Shown piece after piece: positions 1 through 8,373 of a stretch of 64,000 nucleotides of DNA. This DNA is from Ignavibacteria bacterium UBA7675 (GTDB taxonomy: Bacteria > Bacteroidota > Ignavibacteria > Kapaibacteriales > UB7675). Below the pieces are notes generated by a model, which worked only from the letters and a program-made list of their open reading frames with translations, searched no databases and had not been told where the DNA came from. The position numbers and the translations under genes are program-made. The stretch is from positions 62,001 to 126,000 of the forward strand of contig DLHF01000046.1 in assembly GCA_002483085.1 (NCBI GenBank), written 5' to 3'. Within the stretch, counting starts at the first letter, position 1, and the number at the start of each line of letters is the position of its first letter.

Positions 1-100
1 TATCTAATTGCATTTGCTCTGCAAACCTGTCGGCAATGATCAAGTGTGCAATATGAACGGGATTATAGCTACCGCCGATAATGCCTATACGCTGTTTCAT
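1..100 (-). CDS. nadD: Nicotinate-nucleotide adenylyltransferase, partial
   Basis: Only the first 33 codons are present; the gene runs off the left edge. The ATG is the complement of 98-100. The N-terminus reads MKQRIGIIGGSYNPVHIAHL, which carries the nucleotidyltransferase GG-S-x-NP-x-H-xx-H signature of NadD. In that family the enzyme adenylates nicotinate mononucleotide in NAD synthesis. It lies downstream of nuoF on the same strand, but a terminator and a dispersed repeat lie between them, so it probably has its own promoter. CoaD carries a related motif, but GGSYNPVHxAHL fits NadD better. Confidence 0.85.
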   Translation of the reverse strand, partial: MKQRIGIIGGSYNPVHIAHLIIADRFAEQMQLD

Positions 101-126
101 ATGTCGTTTTGTAGGTTATGGGAGCA

Positions 127-174
127 TGGGCACGGGCGTCGTTGCCCGCCCTTCTGTCGCTGTCGCCGGTCGCA
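127..174 (+). repeat. Dispersed repeat, copy 1 (module A only)
   Basis: Holds GGCACGGGCGTC, a small hairpin CGGGC-GTCGTT-GCCCG, and the conserved GTCGCTGTCGCCGGTCGCA. It lies between the nuoF terminator and nadD. No module B follows. Confidence 0.7.
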
Positions 175-220
175 CAACTGCTCGTGTTTTTCGCCCACCT
201 GCCGCCTGTTTCAGCTTGTA

Positions 221-253
221 ATAAAAAAGCCGTGCGGTGAAACCGACACGGCT
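221..253 (-). terminator. Intrinsic terminator after nuoF
   Basis: Perfect 7-bp stem AGCCGTG (228-234) / CACGGCT (247-253), with a further GGT/ACC pairing inside. On the minus strand it is followed by a T-rich run (complement of 221-227). It lies about 30 bp past the nuoF stop. Confidence 0.85.
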
Positions 254-279
254 ATACCATACACGCAGAATGCGCGTGG

Positions 280-1611
280 TTAATTGTTCTGGACTTCTAA
301 TGTAGGAGCCTGGTTACGCATACCGTGCACAACATTCAGCGGGATAAAGTTGCGGCGCGGCTTTACGCGCTTCTCAAACTCATCGCGGAACTGCACAATA
401 AAGCCGCGCACCGGCCATGCAGCCGCATCGCCAAGAGCGCAAATAGTATTGCCCTCGATCTGCGAAGCCACATTCACAAGCAAGTCGAGGTCTTCGGTCG
501 TACCATCACCGCGATGGATGCGCTTCAGGATTTTTTCCATCCATCCACATCCTTCGCGGCAGGGCGTACACTGCCCACAGGATTCGTGGTGGTAGAAGTG
601 TGCAATACGCAAGAGCACTTTTACTAAATCGGTATCCTCGTCCATCACCATAATACCTGCGGTGCCAATATGCGTACCGATCTTCTTCAGCGATTCTTCG
701 TCCATCGGCACATCGAGCTGGTCGCCGCGCAGTGGCGGCATCGAGCTTCCGCCCGGGATCACCGCTTTTACTTTTTTATTGCCGGGGACGCCACCGCAGA
801 TGTCGTAAATAATTTCGCGCAGCGTAAGGCCCGTAGGCAATTCGTACACACCCGGCTTATTCACATGGCCGCTTACGCCATAGAGCAACGTACCGGGATG
901 CCCCTGTGCGCCAATTTTACTGTACGCCTCGCCGCCCATACGGATAATAGCAGGCACAGTAGCGAGCGTTTCCACATTGTTGATAGTGGTAGGCATGCTC
1001 CACAATCCCTTCTGAGCCGGGAACGGAGGCTTCACACGCGGATAGCCCCGGTTGCCTTCGAGCGAGCTCATCAGCGATGTCTCTTCGCCGCACACATAAG
1101 CGCCTGCGCCCTTGTGCACGTAAATATCCATGCTGAAATCGGTGCCGAATGTTTCCTTCATTTTCGGGCCGATCAAGCCACGAGCATACGCTTGGTCGAT
1201 GGCATCCTGCTGAAGACGTACCCACTTGTGGTACTCGCCGCGAATGTAAATATAAGCGGCCTTTACTCCCATCGCATAGCCTGCAATCAAAATGCCTTCG
1301 ATATGCTGATGCGGGTTGTATTCAAAAATTTGCCGGTCTTTGAACGAACCGGGCTCAGACTCATCGCCGTTGACAGCCAAGTATTTCGGCTTGTCGGTTC
1401 CCTTAGGCATGAAGCTCCACTTCAGTCCCGTCGGAAAACACGCGCCGCCCCGCCCGCGAAGATTGGATTTTTTTACTTCATCGATCACCTGGTCAGGCGT
1501 CATCTTCAGCACTTTGCGTATCGACTCATATCCCTGGTTGGCTATGTAGACGTCGATGTCGTGAAGATTCGGAATATCGGGAAGGACTATGCGCGGGAAG
1601 GACTGTGCCAT
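280..1611 (-). CDS. nuoF: NADH-quinone oxidoreductase subunit F
   Basis: 443 aa, the normal length for NuoF, the peripheral-arm subunit that binds NADH and FMN and passes electrons to the quinone pool through respiratory complex I. Visible motifs: GRGGACFPTGLKW at residues 53-65 and GAGAYVCGEETSL at 168-180 (FMN/NADH sites), then the 4Fe-4S ligands C345, C348, C351 and C391 (ESCGQCTPC and TICALGD). An AGGAA ribosome site lies about 10 nt before the ATG. No nuoE or nuoG is adjacent in the window, so it is not part of a visible complete nuo operon. A long antisense open frame over the gene (670-1704) is a shadow. Identification is secure; formate- or NAD-reducing hydrogenase flavin subunits are related but usually carry extra domains. 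Confidence 0.95.
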   Translation of the reverse strand: MAQSFPRIVLPDIPNLHDIDVYIANQGYESIRKVLKMTPDQVIDEVKKSNLRGRGGACFPTGLKWSFMPKGTDKPKYLAVNGDESEPGSFKDRQIFEYNPHQHIEGILIAGYAMGVKAAYIYIRGEYHKWVRLQQDAIDQAYARGLIGPKMKETFGTDFSMDIYVHKGAGAYVCGEETSLMSSLEGNRGYPRVKPPFPAQKGLWSMPTTINNVETLATVPAIIRMGGEAYSKIGAQGHPGTLLYGVSGHVNKPGVYELPTGLTLREIIYDICGGVPGNKKVKAVIPGGSSMPPLRGDQLDVPMDEESLKKIGTHIGTAGIMVMDEDTDLVKVLLRIAHFYHHESCGQCTPCREGCGWMEKILKRIHRGDGTTEDLDLLVNVASQIEGNTICALGDAAAWPVRGFIVQFRDEFEKRVKPRRNFIPLNVVHGMRNQAPTLEVQNN

Positions 1612-1824
1612 AAATCAGAATTCCTGTTTGATTTACACTCTCTACAGGCCCGGCTGCTCATGCGGCAGAGCCCAAATGCGTATGCCGGGATAATCAGCGC
1701 TTAAAATACGTTTTTTTCATTGAACGGGCAATATCTGAACACCTAAAAAACACAGGCCCAACACGATGAACCCCGCCGGGTATCTATTGCCCCAATTGCG
1801 ACTGCTATGACAGCTCGCAGTTGT

Positions 1825-1886
1825 GGCGCTTCGGCCTCTGCTCCTACCTCTGCTCTCTGCACCGCGCAGCACATCCGCTGCGTGTG
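1825..1886 (-). repeat. Dispersed repeat, copy 2 (module B)
   Basis: Read on the minus strand it has the module B layout: GCGGATGTGCTGCGCGGTGC, 22 variable bases, then GGCCGAAGCGC. It sits in the 667-bp divergent gap between nuoF and the nuclease gene (1612-2278). I see no gene in the rest of that gap. Confidence 0.65.
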
Positions 1887-2278
1887 TTTCGACCCGTCCC
1901 CCGCGCATTTGCTACCGTAAAACGGTGCGCCTGTGGTAGCCCACACTGGCAAAGAACAGCTAGTTCCAGCCTTCCGGGCACAGTTCCTACACCGAGACGA
2001 TTTCCATCCGGTGAGCCTCGTGTGCGTAGGCCAAATACATCTTGCAGAGAATGACTCATCAGCTTACCAAGGCGATATGATAAAAATAGTGATAGTAGTG
2101 TCGACCTAACGAGAGAGGCATATGGTTTTGCTCTATACATCGGCCAGCAGAATTTCTATTAGTGAAGCTTTGAGCGCACAGGAAAACACACTGGTTTTAG
2201 TACACCGTGTGCCGTATATTGCGCCCTGTTGTTCGCAATTTTAGTCGTCTTTCTTTATTCGTTGTACGGGAGATTCTT

Positions 2279-3115
2279 ATGCGTGTACTGGCTCGCTTGG
2301 TCTGTACGTTGCTCCCTTTGGTTGTTTTCCTTCCATCGTGCTCGCCGCCTGCATCATCGCCTGTAGCCGATGTACCACAGACATCTACTAACAGCGATAC
2401 AGCCATCTCCATTCACTTGGAGCTCGGCTATCCGCACGACGCAGATACAACCGACGACTTTTTGGTGGTACGCCCCCAGTATGTGGCATCGTTCAGCTAC
2501 AAGCGCAACACACCCAACTGGGTGAGCTGGAATTTGAACAGCGACTGGTTTGGCGATGTACCGCGCTACGAAGGCAACTTCATAGTCGACCCGATGCTAC
2601 CTGAGTCCTTCTACCATCCAGATCACAACGACTATACCAACAGTGGTTATGACCGGGGGCACATGGTGCGCTCCGAGGAACGCACAAAAACACCGGAAGA
2701 TAATCGCTCGACGTTTTACATGACCAATATCATACCACAGCGCCCCGACCTGAACCGAGGGGTGTGGTTAGATTTTGAACGCTATTGCGAATCGCTGTGC
2801 AAAGACTCTCTCAAGCAATTATTTATTGTAGCCGGCCCAGTGTTTTCTACTCCCCAGCCTACAATTATCGGCCAGCATATTGCTGTGCCGGATTCTTGCT
2901 TTAAAATTGTGGTTGTGCTCGACCGGGGACAAAAGCGCAGCAGTGTTACGGCAACCACGCCTGTTATTGCTGTGATGATGCCCAATCGCGACGGCGTGCG
3001 AAAAGACGACTGGACGCTGTATCGCAGTACCATCGACGACATCGAAGCGAGAACAGGCTATGATTTTCTCAACGACATAGCTCCTTCCATCCAAGCGCTT
3101 ATCGAAGCAAAGTAA
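2279..3115 (+). CDS. Secreted DNA/RNA non-specific endonuclease (NUC1 family), lipoprotein
   Basis: 278 aa. The start at 2279 is preferred over an in-frame start at 2207 because it has a GGGAGA ribosome site and directly begins a lipoprotein signal peptide (MRVLARLVCTLLPLVVFLPSC, lipobox LPSC, Cys21). The catalytic motif DRGH is at 125-128 (H128 the general base), followed by N150 and the N159-R-G-x-W segment that holds the Mg ligand in this family. These enzymes cut DNA and RNA without sequence preference. As an outer lipoprotein it may serve phosphate or nucleotide scavenging or defence outside the cell. It converges end-to-end with the subtilase gene with no gap. Confidence 0.88.
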   Translation: MRVLARLVCTLLPLVVFLPSCSPPASSPVADVPQTSTNSDTAISIHLELGYPHDADTTDDFLVVRPQYVASFSYKRNTPNWVSWNLNSDWFGDVPRYEGNFIVDPMLPESFYHPDHNDYTNSGYDRGHMVRSEERTKTPEDNRSTFYMTNIIPQRPDLNRGVWLDFERYCESLCKDSLKQLFIVAGPVFSTPQPTIIGQHIAVPDSCFKIVVVLDRGQKRSSVTATTPVIAVMMPNRDGVRKDDWTLYRSTIDDIEARTGYDFLNDIAPSIQALIEAK

Positions 3116-5341
3116 TTATCTGACGACTGTAAATACGCCCGTCTGCACGCGCTGCCCGGCTTGTAGCCTGTACATATAGGTTCCCGCCGTAAGCTCTGCG
3201 GTGCTCACTGTGGCCGTGTGCTCTCCCGCCGCCATTTTGCTATCGAATGCAGTAAACTTCCTGCGGCCAAACGTGTCGTACACATCTATTACTACACGCT
3301 GTGCCGACACTAATCCAAACTGTACATATACATATGAAGAAGTAGGGTTTGGATAAGCAGTGGTCTGCACACCGTTATCCAGCACAGAAGCACTTGCGGC
3401 AAGGTTAGTCATAGCCGCAAAAATATCGAGCTTGCCGTATCCCCACGTGTTGTTTGGAAGCGAGCCATGCGATGCGGTAAAGCTGTCCTCTGCGGCTGTG
3501 CCTGTCAGAACATTATACACCTCGCTGAACGAGGACAAAGGATGTTTCTCCATGTAAAGAGCAACTGCGCCAGCAACCGCAGGAGCAGACATACTCGTAC
3601 CACTTCGCACCATGTAGCGCCCATCTCCTACAATAGTAGAAGGAACATCTTTGCGCTCGACCACGCGGGCTGATACGACGCGCTCGCCCGGCGCTGCAAT
3701 GTCGGGCTTCAGACGGCCATCAGATGTTGGCCCGGAACTGGAAAACACGCTGAGCTCGCCTACAGGACGCCCCGACCCCAAACGTTCGATACCACTTGTA
3801 TCAGTATAAGAATATCTGTTTATATAGCATCCTACGGTGATGGCTCCGCGCGACACACCGGGCACACCCACCTGCATGAGGTTGTCTGTAGGTCTGTAGC
3901 GCGAGTTGAATGGCAAACCGCCACTTGTGTGCTCCGGGTCGTCTACATATCGCCCCCAGGAGTGGAAAGTACCGCTACCCCGCACTTTGATGCGGTAAAT
4001 ACTCAATTTACTCTGAAAACGCCGCATTGAAAGCATCAAGTCAACGCGTCCTGATGGGGCTTTCGAAGCGGTGAATGTAATGACTGCCGACGTGTCGTGT
4101 GGCACTCCTGATGTCGTGCAAAGCCATGTGAGAGTACTACTGCCGATATCGGCAAGGCTGGCGGGCGTCCACCACGGAGTAGCTCCTACCGGCACGAAAA
4201 ACAGCTTGCCATTACTGCTGCCGAGGGAATCGCATTCCACGGCAATTTCTAATGTTTCGGTATCAGAAGCTGGTACTTCAAAATACAATCCGTCCTGGCG
4301 GAAGCTGTAAATCCACAGTGAATCTTGCTCTACAGGAAAACCGCCCCAGTGTGTTTTGAGCTCGCCGTCGTTGCCCGCCGAAGCACAGAATATTCGCCCG
4401 GGTTTTGCATGCACCAACTGGTCGATTGCCTGCGATGCTGCGTCGTCGCCACTGTGCGTTACACCAAGCCGCTGCCCAAGGCTGGCATTGATTACACATG
4501 GCATGCCTAGCTCGTCAGCTTTGGCGTAGATGTACGCTACAGCATCAACAAAAGAAGTAAGCACGACATTTTCCTGTTCAAAATCCAACTGCACAACAAC
4601 GATAGAAGCCTCGGGAGCAACACCGTTGTTTCCGGCGGCAGTAGCAGCTACATGAGTGCCGTGCCCGATCTGGTTGTCGTTTTGCAATACAAAGCCCGCA
4701 GGCGAGCCATCGAGCTCGTCTTCAATCTGCGCTTGTGTGTACTCCACGCCATAGTCGAAGCCTTTTGGGGCTGCGCCCTGTGTCTGCATATGGCTCCAGA
4801 TAGCGAGAATACGCGAGCGCGTAGAATCGGCGGGATCGCGAAATTCGGCATGGGTAAAATCAATACCGCTGTCGATAATTCCCACCAGCACCCCCTTACC
4901 AGTATAGCTCCGGTCTAAAGGCATAGTGCCTCGATGTACCCTGTCGGCGCCGATATCTGCCACTAACGAATCGTTGTGCAATTCCATCGGCGACGCTGCT
5001 TCTATATATTCCACACTGGATAGAGCTGCTACCCCCTCAATACGCGAAGCTGGAATGCGAGCCGTCACCAGCAATGGCAATACAGTACCTACAACTCCGC
5101 CATGCTGCTCTATCTCCTGCCTGAGCGCCGAACCGTCGCCGCGCACAAATACGTGGAGCATATCGTCCGCTGGTACAACTGCCGCGCGCAAAGCTGCCAA
5201 TTGCCGCTGGTGCAGCATCATGCGAAGACGGGCATCGTATTTGGACAGAGCAGTCTTCTCCACACCATCTGCATGTGCGGCAGAAGAAAGAAGAAACACA
5301 AAAGCAGCGATGGCAAAAGCAAAACGGATGGCTCGGTGCAT
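3116..5341 (-). CDS. T9SS-secreted subtilisin-like serine protease
   Basis: 741 aa from the ATG at 5341, chosen over an ATG 43 codons upstream because it directly starts a signal peptide (MHRAIRFAFAIAAFVFLLSSAAHA). Catalytic triad of the S8 family: D157 (GIIDSGIDFTH), H227 (GHGTHVA), S583 (SGTSMSAPAVAG). A large insert of about 250 residues lies between the His and Ser regions. The last ~80 residues form a type A T9SS sorting domain: AYPNPTSS, a beta-rich stretch, then AGTYMYRLQAG and TGVFTVVR. The protein is therefore predicted to cross the outer membrane by T9SS and be attached or released at the surface. No partner genes are adjacent. Confidence 0.92.
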   Translation of the reverse strand: MHRAIRFAFAIAAFVFLLSSAAHADGVEKTALSKYDARLRMMLHQRQLAALRAAVVPADDMLHVFVRGDGSALRQEIEQHGGVVGTVLPLLVTARIPASRIEGVAALSSVEYIEAASPMELHNDSLVADIGADRVHRGTMPLDRSYTGKGVLVGIIDSGIDFTHAEFRDPADSTRSRILAIWSHMQTQGAAPKGFDYGVEYTQAQIEDELDGSPAGFVLQNDNQIGHGTHVAATAAGNNGVAPEASIVVVQLDFEQENVVLTSFVDAVAYIYAKADELGMPCVINASLGQRLGVTHSGDDAASQAIDQLVHAKPGRIFCASAGNDGELKTHWGGFPVEQDSLWIYSFRQDGLYFEVPASDTETLEIAVECDSLGSSNGKLFFVPVGATPWWTPASLADIGSSTLTWLCTTSGVPHDTSAVITFTASKAPSGRVDLMLSMRRFQSKLSIYRIKVRGSGTFHSWGRYVDDPEHTSGGLPFNSRYRPTDNLMQVGVPGVSRGAITVGCYINRYSYTDTSGIERLGSGRPVGELSVFSSSGPTSDGRLKPDIAAPGERVVSARVVERKDVPSTIVGDGRYMVRSGTSMSAPAVAGAVALYMEKHPLSSFSEVYNVLTGTAAEDSFTASHGSLPNNTWGYGKLDIFAAMTNLAASASVLDNGVQTTAYPNPTSSYVYVQFGLVSAQRVVIDVYDTFGRRKFTAFDSKMAAGEHTATVSTAELTAGTYMYRLQAGQRVQTGVFTVVR

Positions 5342-5554
5342 ATGCAGATTCCAACAAAAATTAAGATGAAGCGGAAGATACAACAGAACTCTATTATATC
5401 CTCGTGTGCGCTTTTTGGCAGCGATACGATAATAGTTGCTGACCACGAACTCTTGGCAAGGATGCAGCACAGCAAAAAAATCCCGTATCTAAAAAACCCC
5501 GTATCTGTATCTATTGTAGAAGTTATCCAACATTGTGCTCTCTACCCCATAGGC

Positions 5555-5723
5555 TGTGGCACGGGCGTGGTTCGGCGCACGGCTCGGCGCTGTCACCGGT
5601 CGCACAAACTGTTCTGTAGCTGCCCCGACGCCTGGCGCACAGGCACGCAAAAGTGGACTACGCGCAGCGCTCGTCCGCACATCCTCACTGCAAAAGCAGT
5701 GCACAGACGAGCTTATAATAACT
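5555..5723 (+). repeat. Dispersed repeat, copy 3 (module A plus stem-loop module C)
   Basis: Module A at 5555-5604 (GTGGCACGGGCG ... GCTGTCACCGGTCGCA). Downstream, 5669-5712 forms a nested hairpin: outer stem GCTCGTC/GACGAGC, inner stem CACTGC-AAAA-GCAGTG, ending in CTTATAATAACT. The same outer stem and tail recur in copy 10 (38172-38221). It lies in the divergent gap between the subtilase and exporter genes. Confidence 0.65.
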
Positions 5724-5827
5724 GCCAAACAGGCCACAGACAAAACACCCGAGCGAAGGTATCTGCACACACAACAGAACTTCAACCAACTCCGCAATAA
5801 CTATTTTTTCGTCCATTCAAAAAAAAC

Positions 5828-5858
5828 TTTGCATTCGACAAATTGGTTAATATATTTG
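5828..5858 (+). promoter_or_regulatory. Bacteroidota-type promoter of the exporter cluster
   Basis: TTTG at 5828-5831, exactly 19 bp, then TATATTTG at 5851-5858. This matches the known Bacteroidota primary-sigma pattern TTTG-N19-TAnnTTTG. Transcription would start near 5865, about 30 nt before the ribosome site of the leader ORF. Confidence 0.75.
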
Positions 5859-5905
5859 CACCCTGTTTTTCGATTTTTCCACCTTCTTTCATTAAAGGTG
5901 AGACA

Positions 5906-5929
5906 ATGCTGCTACATCTACTCTTCTAA
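5906..5929 (+). CDS. Leader peptide MLLHLLF, putative attenuator sensor
   Basis: ATG CTG CTA CAT CTA CTC TTC TAA encodes MLLHLLF and is preceded by a strong ribosome site AAAGGTGAG at 5893-5901 with ideal spacing. It begins about 40 nt after the predicted transcription start and ends 5 nt before a hairpin/terminator-like element. Short leader peptides of this type (for example the 6-aa MsrD leader) stall antibiotic-bound ribosomes and control ABC/ABC-F resistance genes in other bacteria. The exporter and ABC-F genes downstream fit that model. Function is inferred; four of the seven codons are leucine, so a leucine-responsive attenuator cannot be excluded. Confidence 0.6.
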   Translation: MLLHLLF

Positions 5930-5933
5930 CTCC

Positions 5934-5973
5934 CGCAGGTAGCCCTGCGCCGCACACAGGCCGGGCGGCTTTT
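5934..5973 (+). terminator. Attenuator-like hairpins in the exporter leader
   Basis: First hairpin CGCAGG (5934-5939) TAGC CCTGCG (5944-5949). Second hairpin GCCGC (5949-5953) / GCGGC (5965-5969) followed by TTTT (5970-5973), shaped like an intrinsic terminator. GCCC at 5942-5945 can instead pair with GGGC at 5963-5966, which would break both stems. A ribosome stalled on MLLHLLF would mask the first hairpin. The 220 nt from here to the exporter start hold no gene I can support. Confidence 0.5.
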
Positions 5974-6196
5974 GTACCGTGTCGTCTTCCCATCACGGTG
6001 GCAGCCGTCATACGCATTCATATCATATCAACTACACTTTTCGACCGGTGATAAACCGGACGCAGTTGGTGCATTGTACCATCGTGCGCATTTCATGCAC
6101 TGCATAGCACGCAGCGCACGGATAGTTCTATCGCCGTATTTACGTCATCGCCAGTTGCTGCAAGCGCCTTCACAGGTGCTCGCAGGTGGCTGCTCG

Positions 6197-8023
6197 ATGC
6201 CTTTGATGGAGGACACCGTCGTGACGGACGACCCAGAATTGGAATCAGAGCCCAGAACAAAGATCAGTATATCCACCTTTCGGCGTATGCTCCCGTTCTT
6301 CAGCGGCTACCAGCACACGGTGGCTGCCGCAGTAGCAATGGTGCTTGCGCGCACAGGTATTCTCGCCTGCTTGCCGCTCGTATTTCGCGAACTGGTAGAT
6401 AGCTCTATCCCCTCGCAGCAATACAGCCGTATTGCAATTGCAGCAAGCATCTACTTGCTGATGCTCGTAGCACAGGGTACACTAGAATACTACCAATCGT
6501 TGATTGTTGGTTTCATGGGCATTCGCATTGTCAACACGATTAAACAACAACTGCTCGCGCACATCTTTACGCTCTCGATCCGCTTTTTCGACCATCACAA
6601 AGTCGGCAAGCTGATCAGTCGTGTAGAGTCCGATTCGCAACGCCTGTATATGGCGTTTTCCAGTGTGGGCCTGCAACTACTCGGCGCCTTGCTGATGCTG
6701 GGCATATCGCTTATAATTATGATCTCGACAAGCGTACAGCTAACGCTGTACGCACTGGCTGCCGCGCCTCTGTTTCTCGGTGGATTATACGCCATCTTTT
6801 TCAAAATGCGACCGCTGTTCCGGCAGGATCGCGAGCTCTATGCAAACATTACCGGATTTCTTACAGAGCATATTCCCGCTGTAGTGCTGCTGCGTAATCT
6901 GAACAACACGGCGTGGTCGCGCAAGAAAATGGCCGACCTCAACCGCGAAAAAACACGCTTTTCGATTAGAGTGGAAAGCCTCGAAGTAGTGCTGTGGTTC
7001 TTCATGCTGCTGGCGCCTGTGCTGGCAATTACGGGTATTCTGTACCGCAGCGTTTCGTGGATTCCATCGGGCGATATTTCCATTGGTACGGTGTGGATGT
7101 TTATTCAGTACATCCAGCTCGCTACCATGCCGCTTATTATGATTTCCGAACAGATTAGCGAGTTGCAAAAAGCAATGGGCGCCGCCGAACGGATATTCGA
7201 CCTGTTCGATACACAACCGGAAATAAGCAATCCGGTGCGCCCTGTAGCCGATAAGCCGTTTACAAATGAACTGCGCTTTGAGCGCGTGAGCTTTCACTAT
7301 GAATCCGACAAGCCCGTGCTCGCCGATCTTTCATTCTCTATTGCAAAGGGTTCGCGCGTGGCAGTAGTCGGCCCAACCGGTGCCGGAAAGTCCACAGTGA
7401 TCTCGCTGCTTACAAGGCTCTACGACCCGACATCTGGTTGCATTACGCTCGACGGCACCGACTTGCGCGCTTTCAAGCAGGACGACTTACGCAAGAAAGT
7501 GAGCTTGGTAATGCAGGACATTTTTCTGTTCCCCGGTACAGTGCTGGACAACCTGCGCGCCCTGCGGTCGGATATTCCCGCCGAACGCGTGTACGAAGCA
7601 GTGCAAGCCCTCGGAATAGAGCACATCATCAACGGCCTGCCCGCTGGCTACGATACAGTACTCGCCGAGCAAGGAGCTAACCTTTCGTTTGGCCAGCGCC
7701 AACTGCTGTCGTTTGCTAGAGCGCTTACATTCAACCCCGATATTTTGATTATCGACGAAGCGACAAGCGCAGTAGACCCGTACACGGAAAAGCATATCCA
7801 GCGCAGCCTCGACAAACTTCTGGAAGGCCGCACTGCCGTGATGATAGCACACAGATTGTCCACAATTATCAACGCCGATAAAATCATCGTGCTCGATCGC
7901 GGGCACTTGGTAGAAGAAGGTTCGCACGCCGAGCTCCTTCGCAGCAATGGCATGTATGCAGCATTGTATCGCTTACAGGAATCGACAACATCGCACAAAC
8001 CCTCAACGACGACAGCAGTATAA
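6197..8023 (+). CDS. ABC exporter half-transporter A (heterodimer partner)
   Basis: 608 aa. The start at 6197 is chosen because AGGTGG lies 8 nt upstream; the frame is open back to 5972 but that stretch does not resemble an exporter. Layout: six-helix membrane domain about residues 40-330, then the ATPase domain with Walker A GPTGAGKST (392-400), Q-loop Q440, signature LSFGQ (496-500, non-canonical Phe for Gly), Walker B D520 with the normal catalytic E521, and H-loop H552. It is a type IV multidrug/lipid exporter half. The next gene encodes the second half, which has the complementary defect, so they should form one asymmetric transporter. Confidence 0.9.
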   Translation: MPLMEDTVVTDDPELESEPRTKISISTFRRMLPFFSGYQHTVAAAVAMVLARTGILACLPLVFRELVDSSIPSQQYSRIAIAASIYLLMLVAQGTLEYYQSLIVGFMGIRIVNTIKQQLLAHIFTLSIRFFDHHKVGKLISRVESDSQRLYMAFSSVGLQLLGALLMLGISLIIMISTSVQLTLYALAAAPLFLGGLYAIFFKMRPLFRQDRELYANITGFLTEHIPAVVLLRNLNNTAWSRKKMADLNREKTRFSIRVESLEVVLWFFMLLAPVLAITGILYRSVSWIPSGDISIGTVWMFIQYIQLATMPLIMISEQISELQKAMGAAERIFDLFDTQPEISNPVRPVADKPFTNELRFERVSFHYESDKPVLADLSFSIAKGSRVAVVGPTGAGKSTVISLLTRLYDPTSGCITLDGTDLRAFKQDDLRKKVSLVMQDIFLFPGTVLDNLRALRSDIPAERVYEAVQALGIEHIINGLPAGYDTVLAEQGANLSFGQRQLLSFARALTFNPDILIIDEATSAVDPYTEKHIQRSLDKLLEGRTAVMIAHRLSTIINADKIIVLDRGHLVEEGSHAELLRSNGMYAALYRLQESTTSHKPSTTTAV

Positions 8024-8061
8024 CACACGACGAGCTTCCATACGACAAGCACAACTGTTTG

Positions 8062-8243
8062 GCGCGCTTCAGTCGCTGTCCACATCTTCGGTCGCTGCAC
8101 CGCGCTGCATAACCGCCGCGTGGCTGTTCGGCCTTTACCGCCGATCAGATGCAGAGCAGGCGACTGTCCTTTGGCCAAACGAAAAGCGGATGTGCGACCG
8201 GCGACAGCGACTGGGCGTGCGCCGCAGCGACGCCCGTGCCACA
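8062..8243 (-). repeat. Dispersed repeat, copy 4 (full A-B)
   Basis: Read on the minus strand: GTGGCACGGGCGTCGC, a hairpin GGGCGT/ACGCCC, GTCGCTGTCGCCGGTCGCA, a middle part with GGTAAAGGCCGAAC, then module B (CACGCGGCGG ... GACTGAAGCGC). It fills most of the 350-bp gap between the two exporter genes. A small open frame through it (MWHGRR...) recurs in other copies and is not a gene. Confidence 0.8.
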
Positions 8244-8373
8244 CATGTTTTCGCAGAACCTACAGCCGACAACAATGTGCAAAGCCGATTTTTCAACGCT
8301 GCTTTTTTCCTATTGCGGCAGAACATCGGTGACAACAAGACAACGGAGAATACGCTTAATCGGAGATACACTT

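Noticed and set aside
670..1704. 344-codon open frame on the plus strand opposite nuoF
   Set aside because: It lies fully antisense to a well-conserved gene, has no family features, and is explained by the base composition of nuoF codons.
5972..6196. N-terminal extension of the first exporter protein
   Set aside because: It would begin with a TTG inside the attenuator T-run, shows no exporter-like sequence, and the ATG at 6197 has a good ribosome site.
8120..8244. Small open frames reading MWHGRR ... AVAGRT in several gaps
   Set aside because: They are translations of module A of the dispersed repeat, appear in either orientation, and continue into unrelated sequence in each copy.
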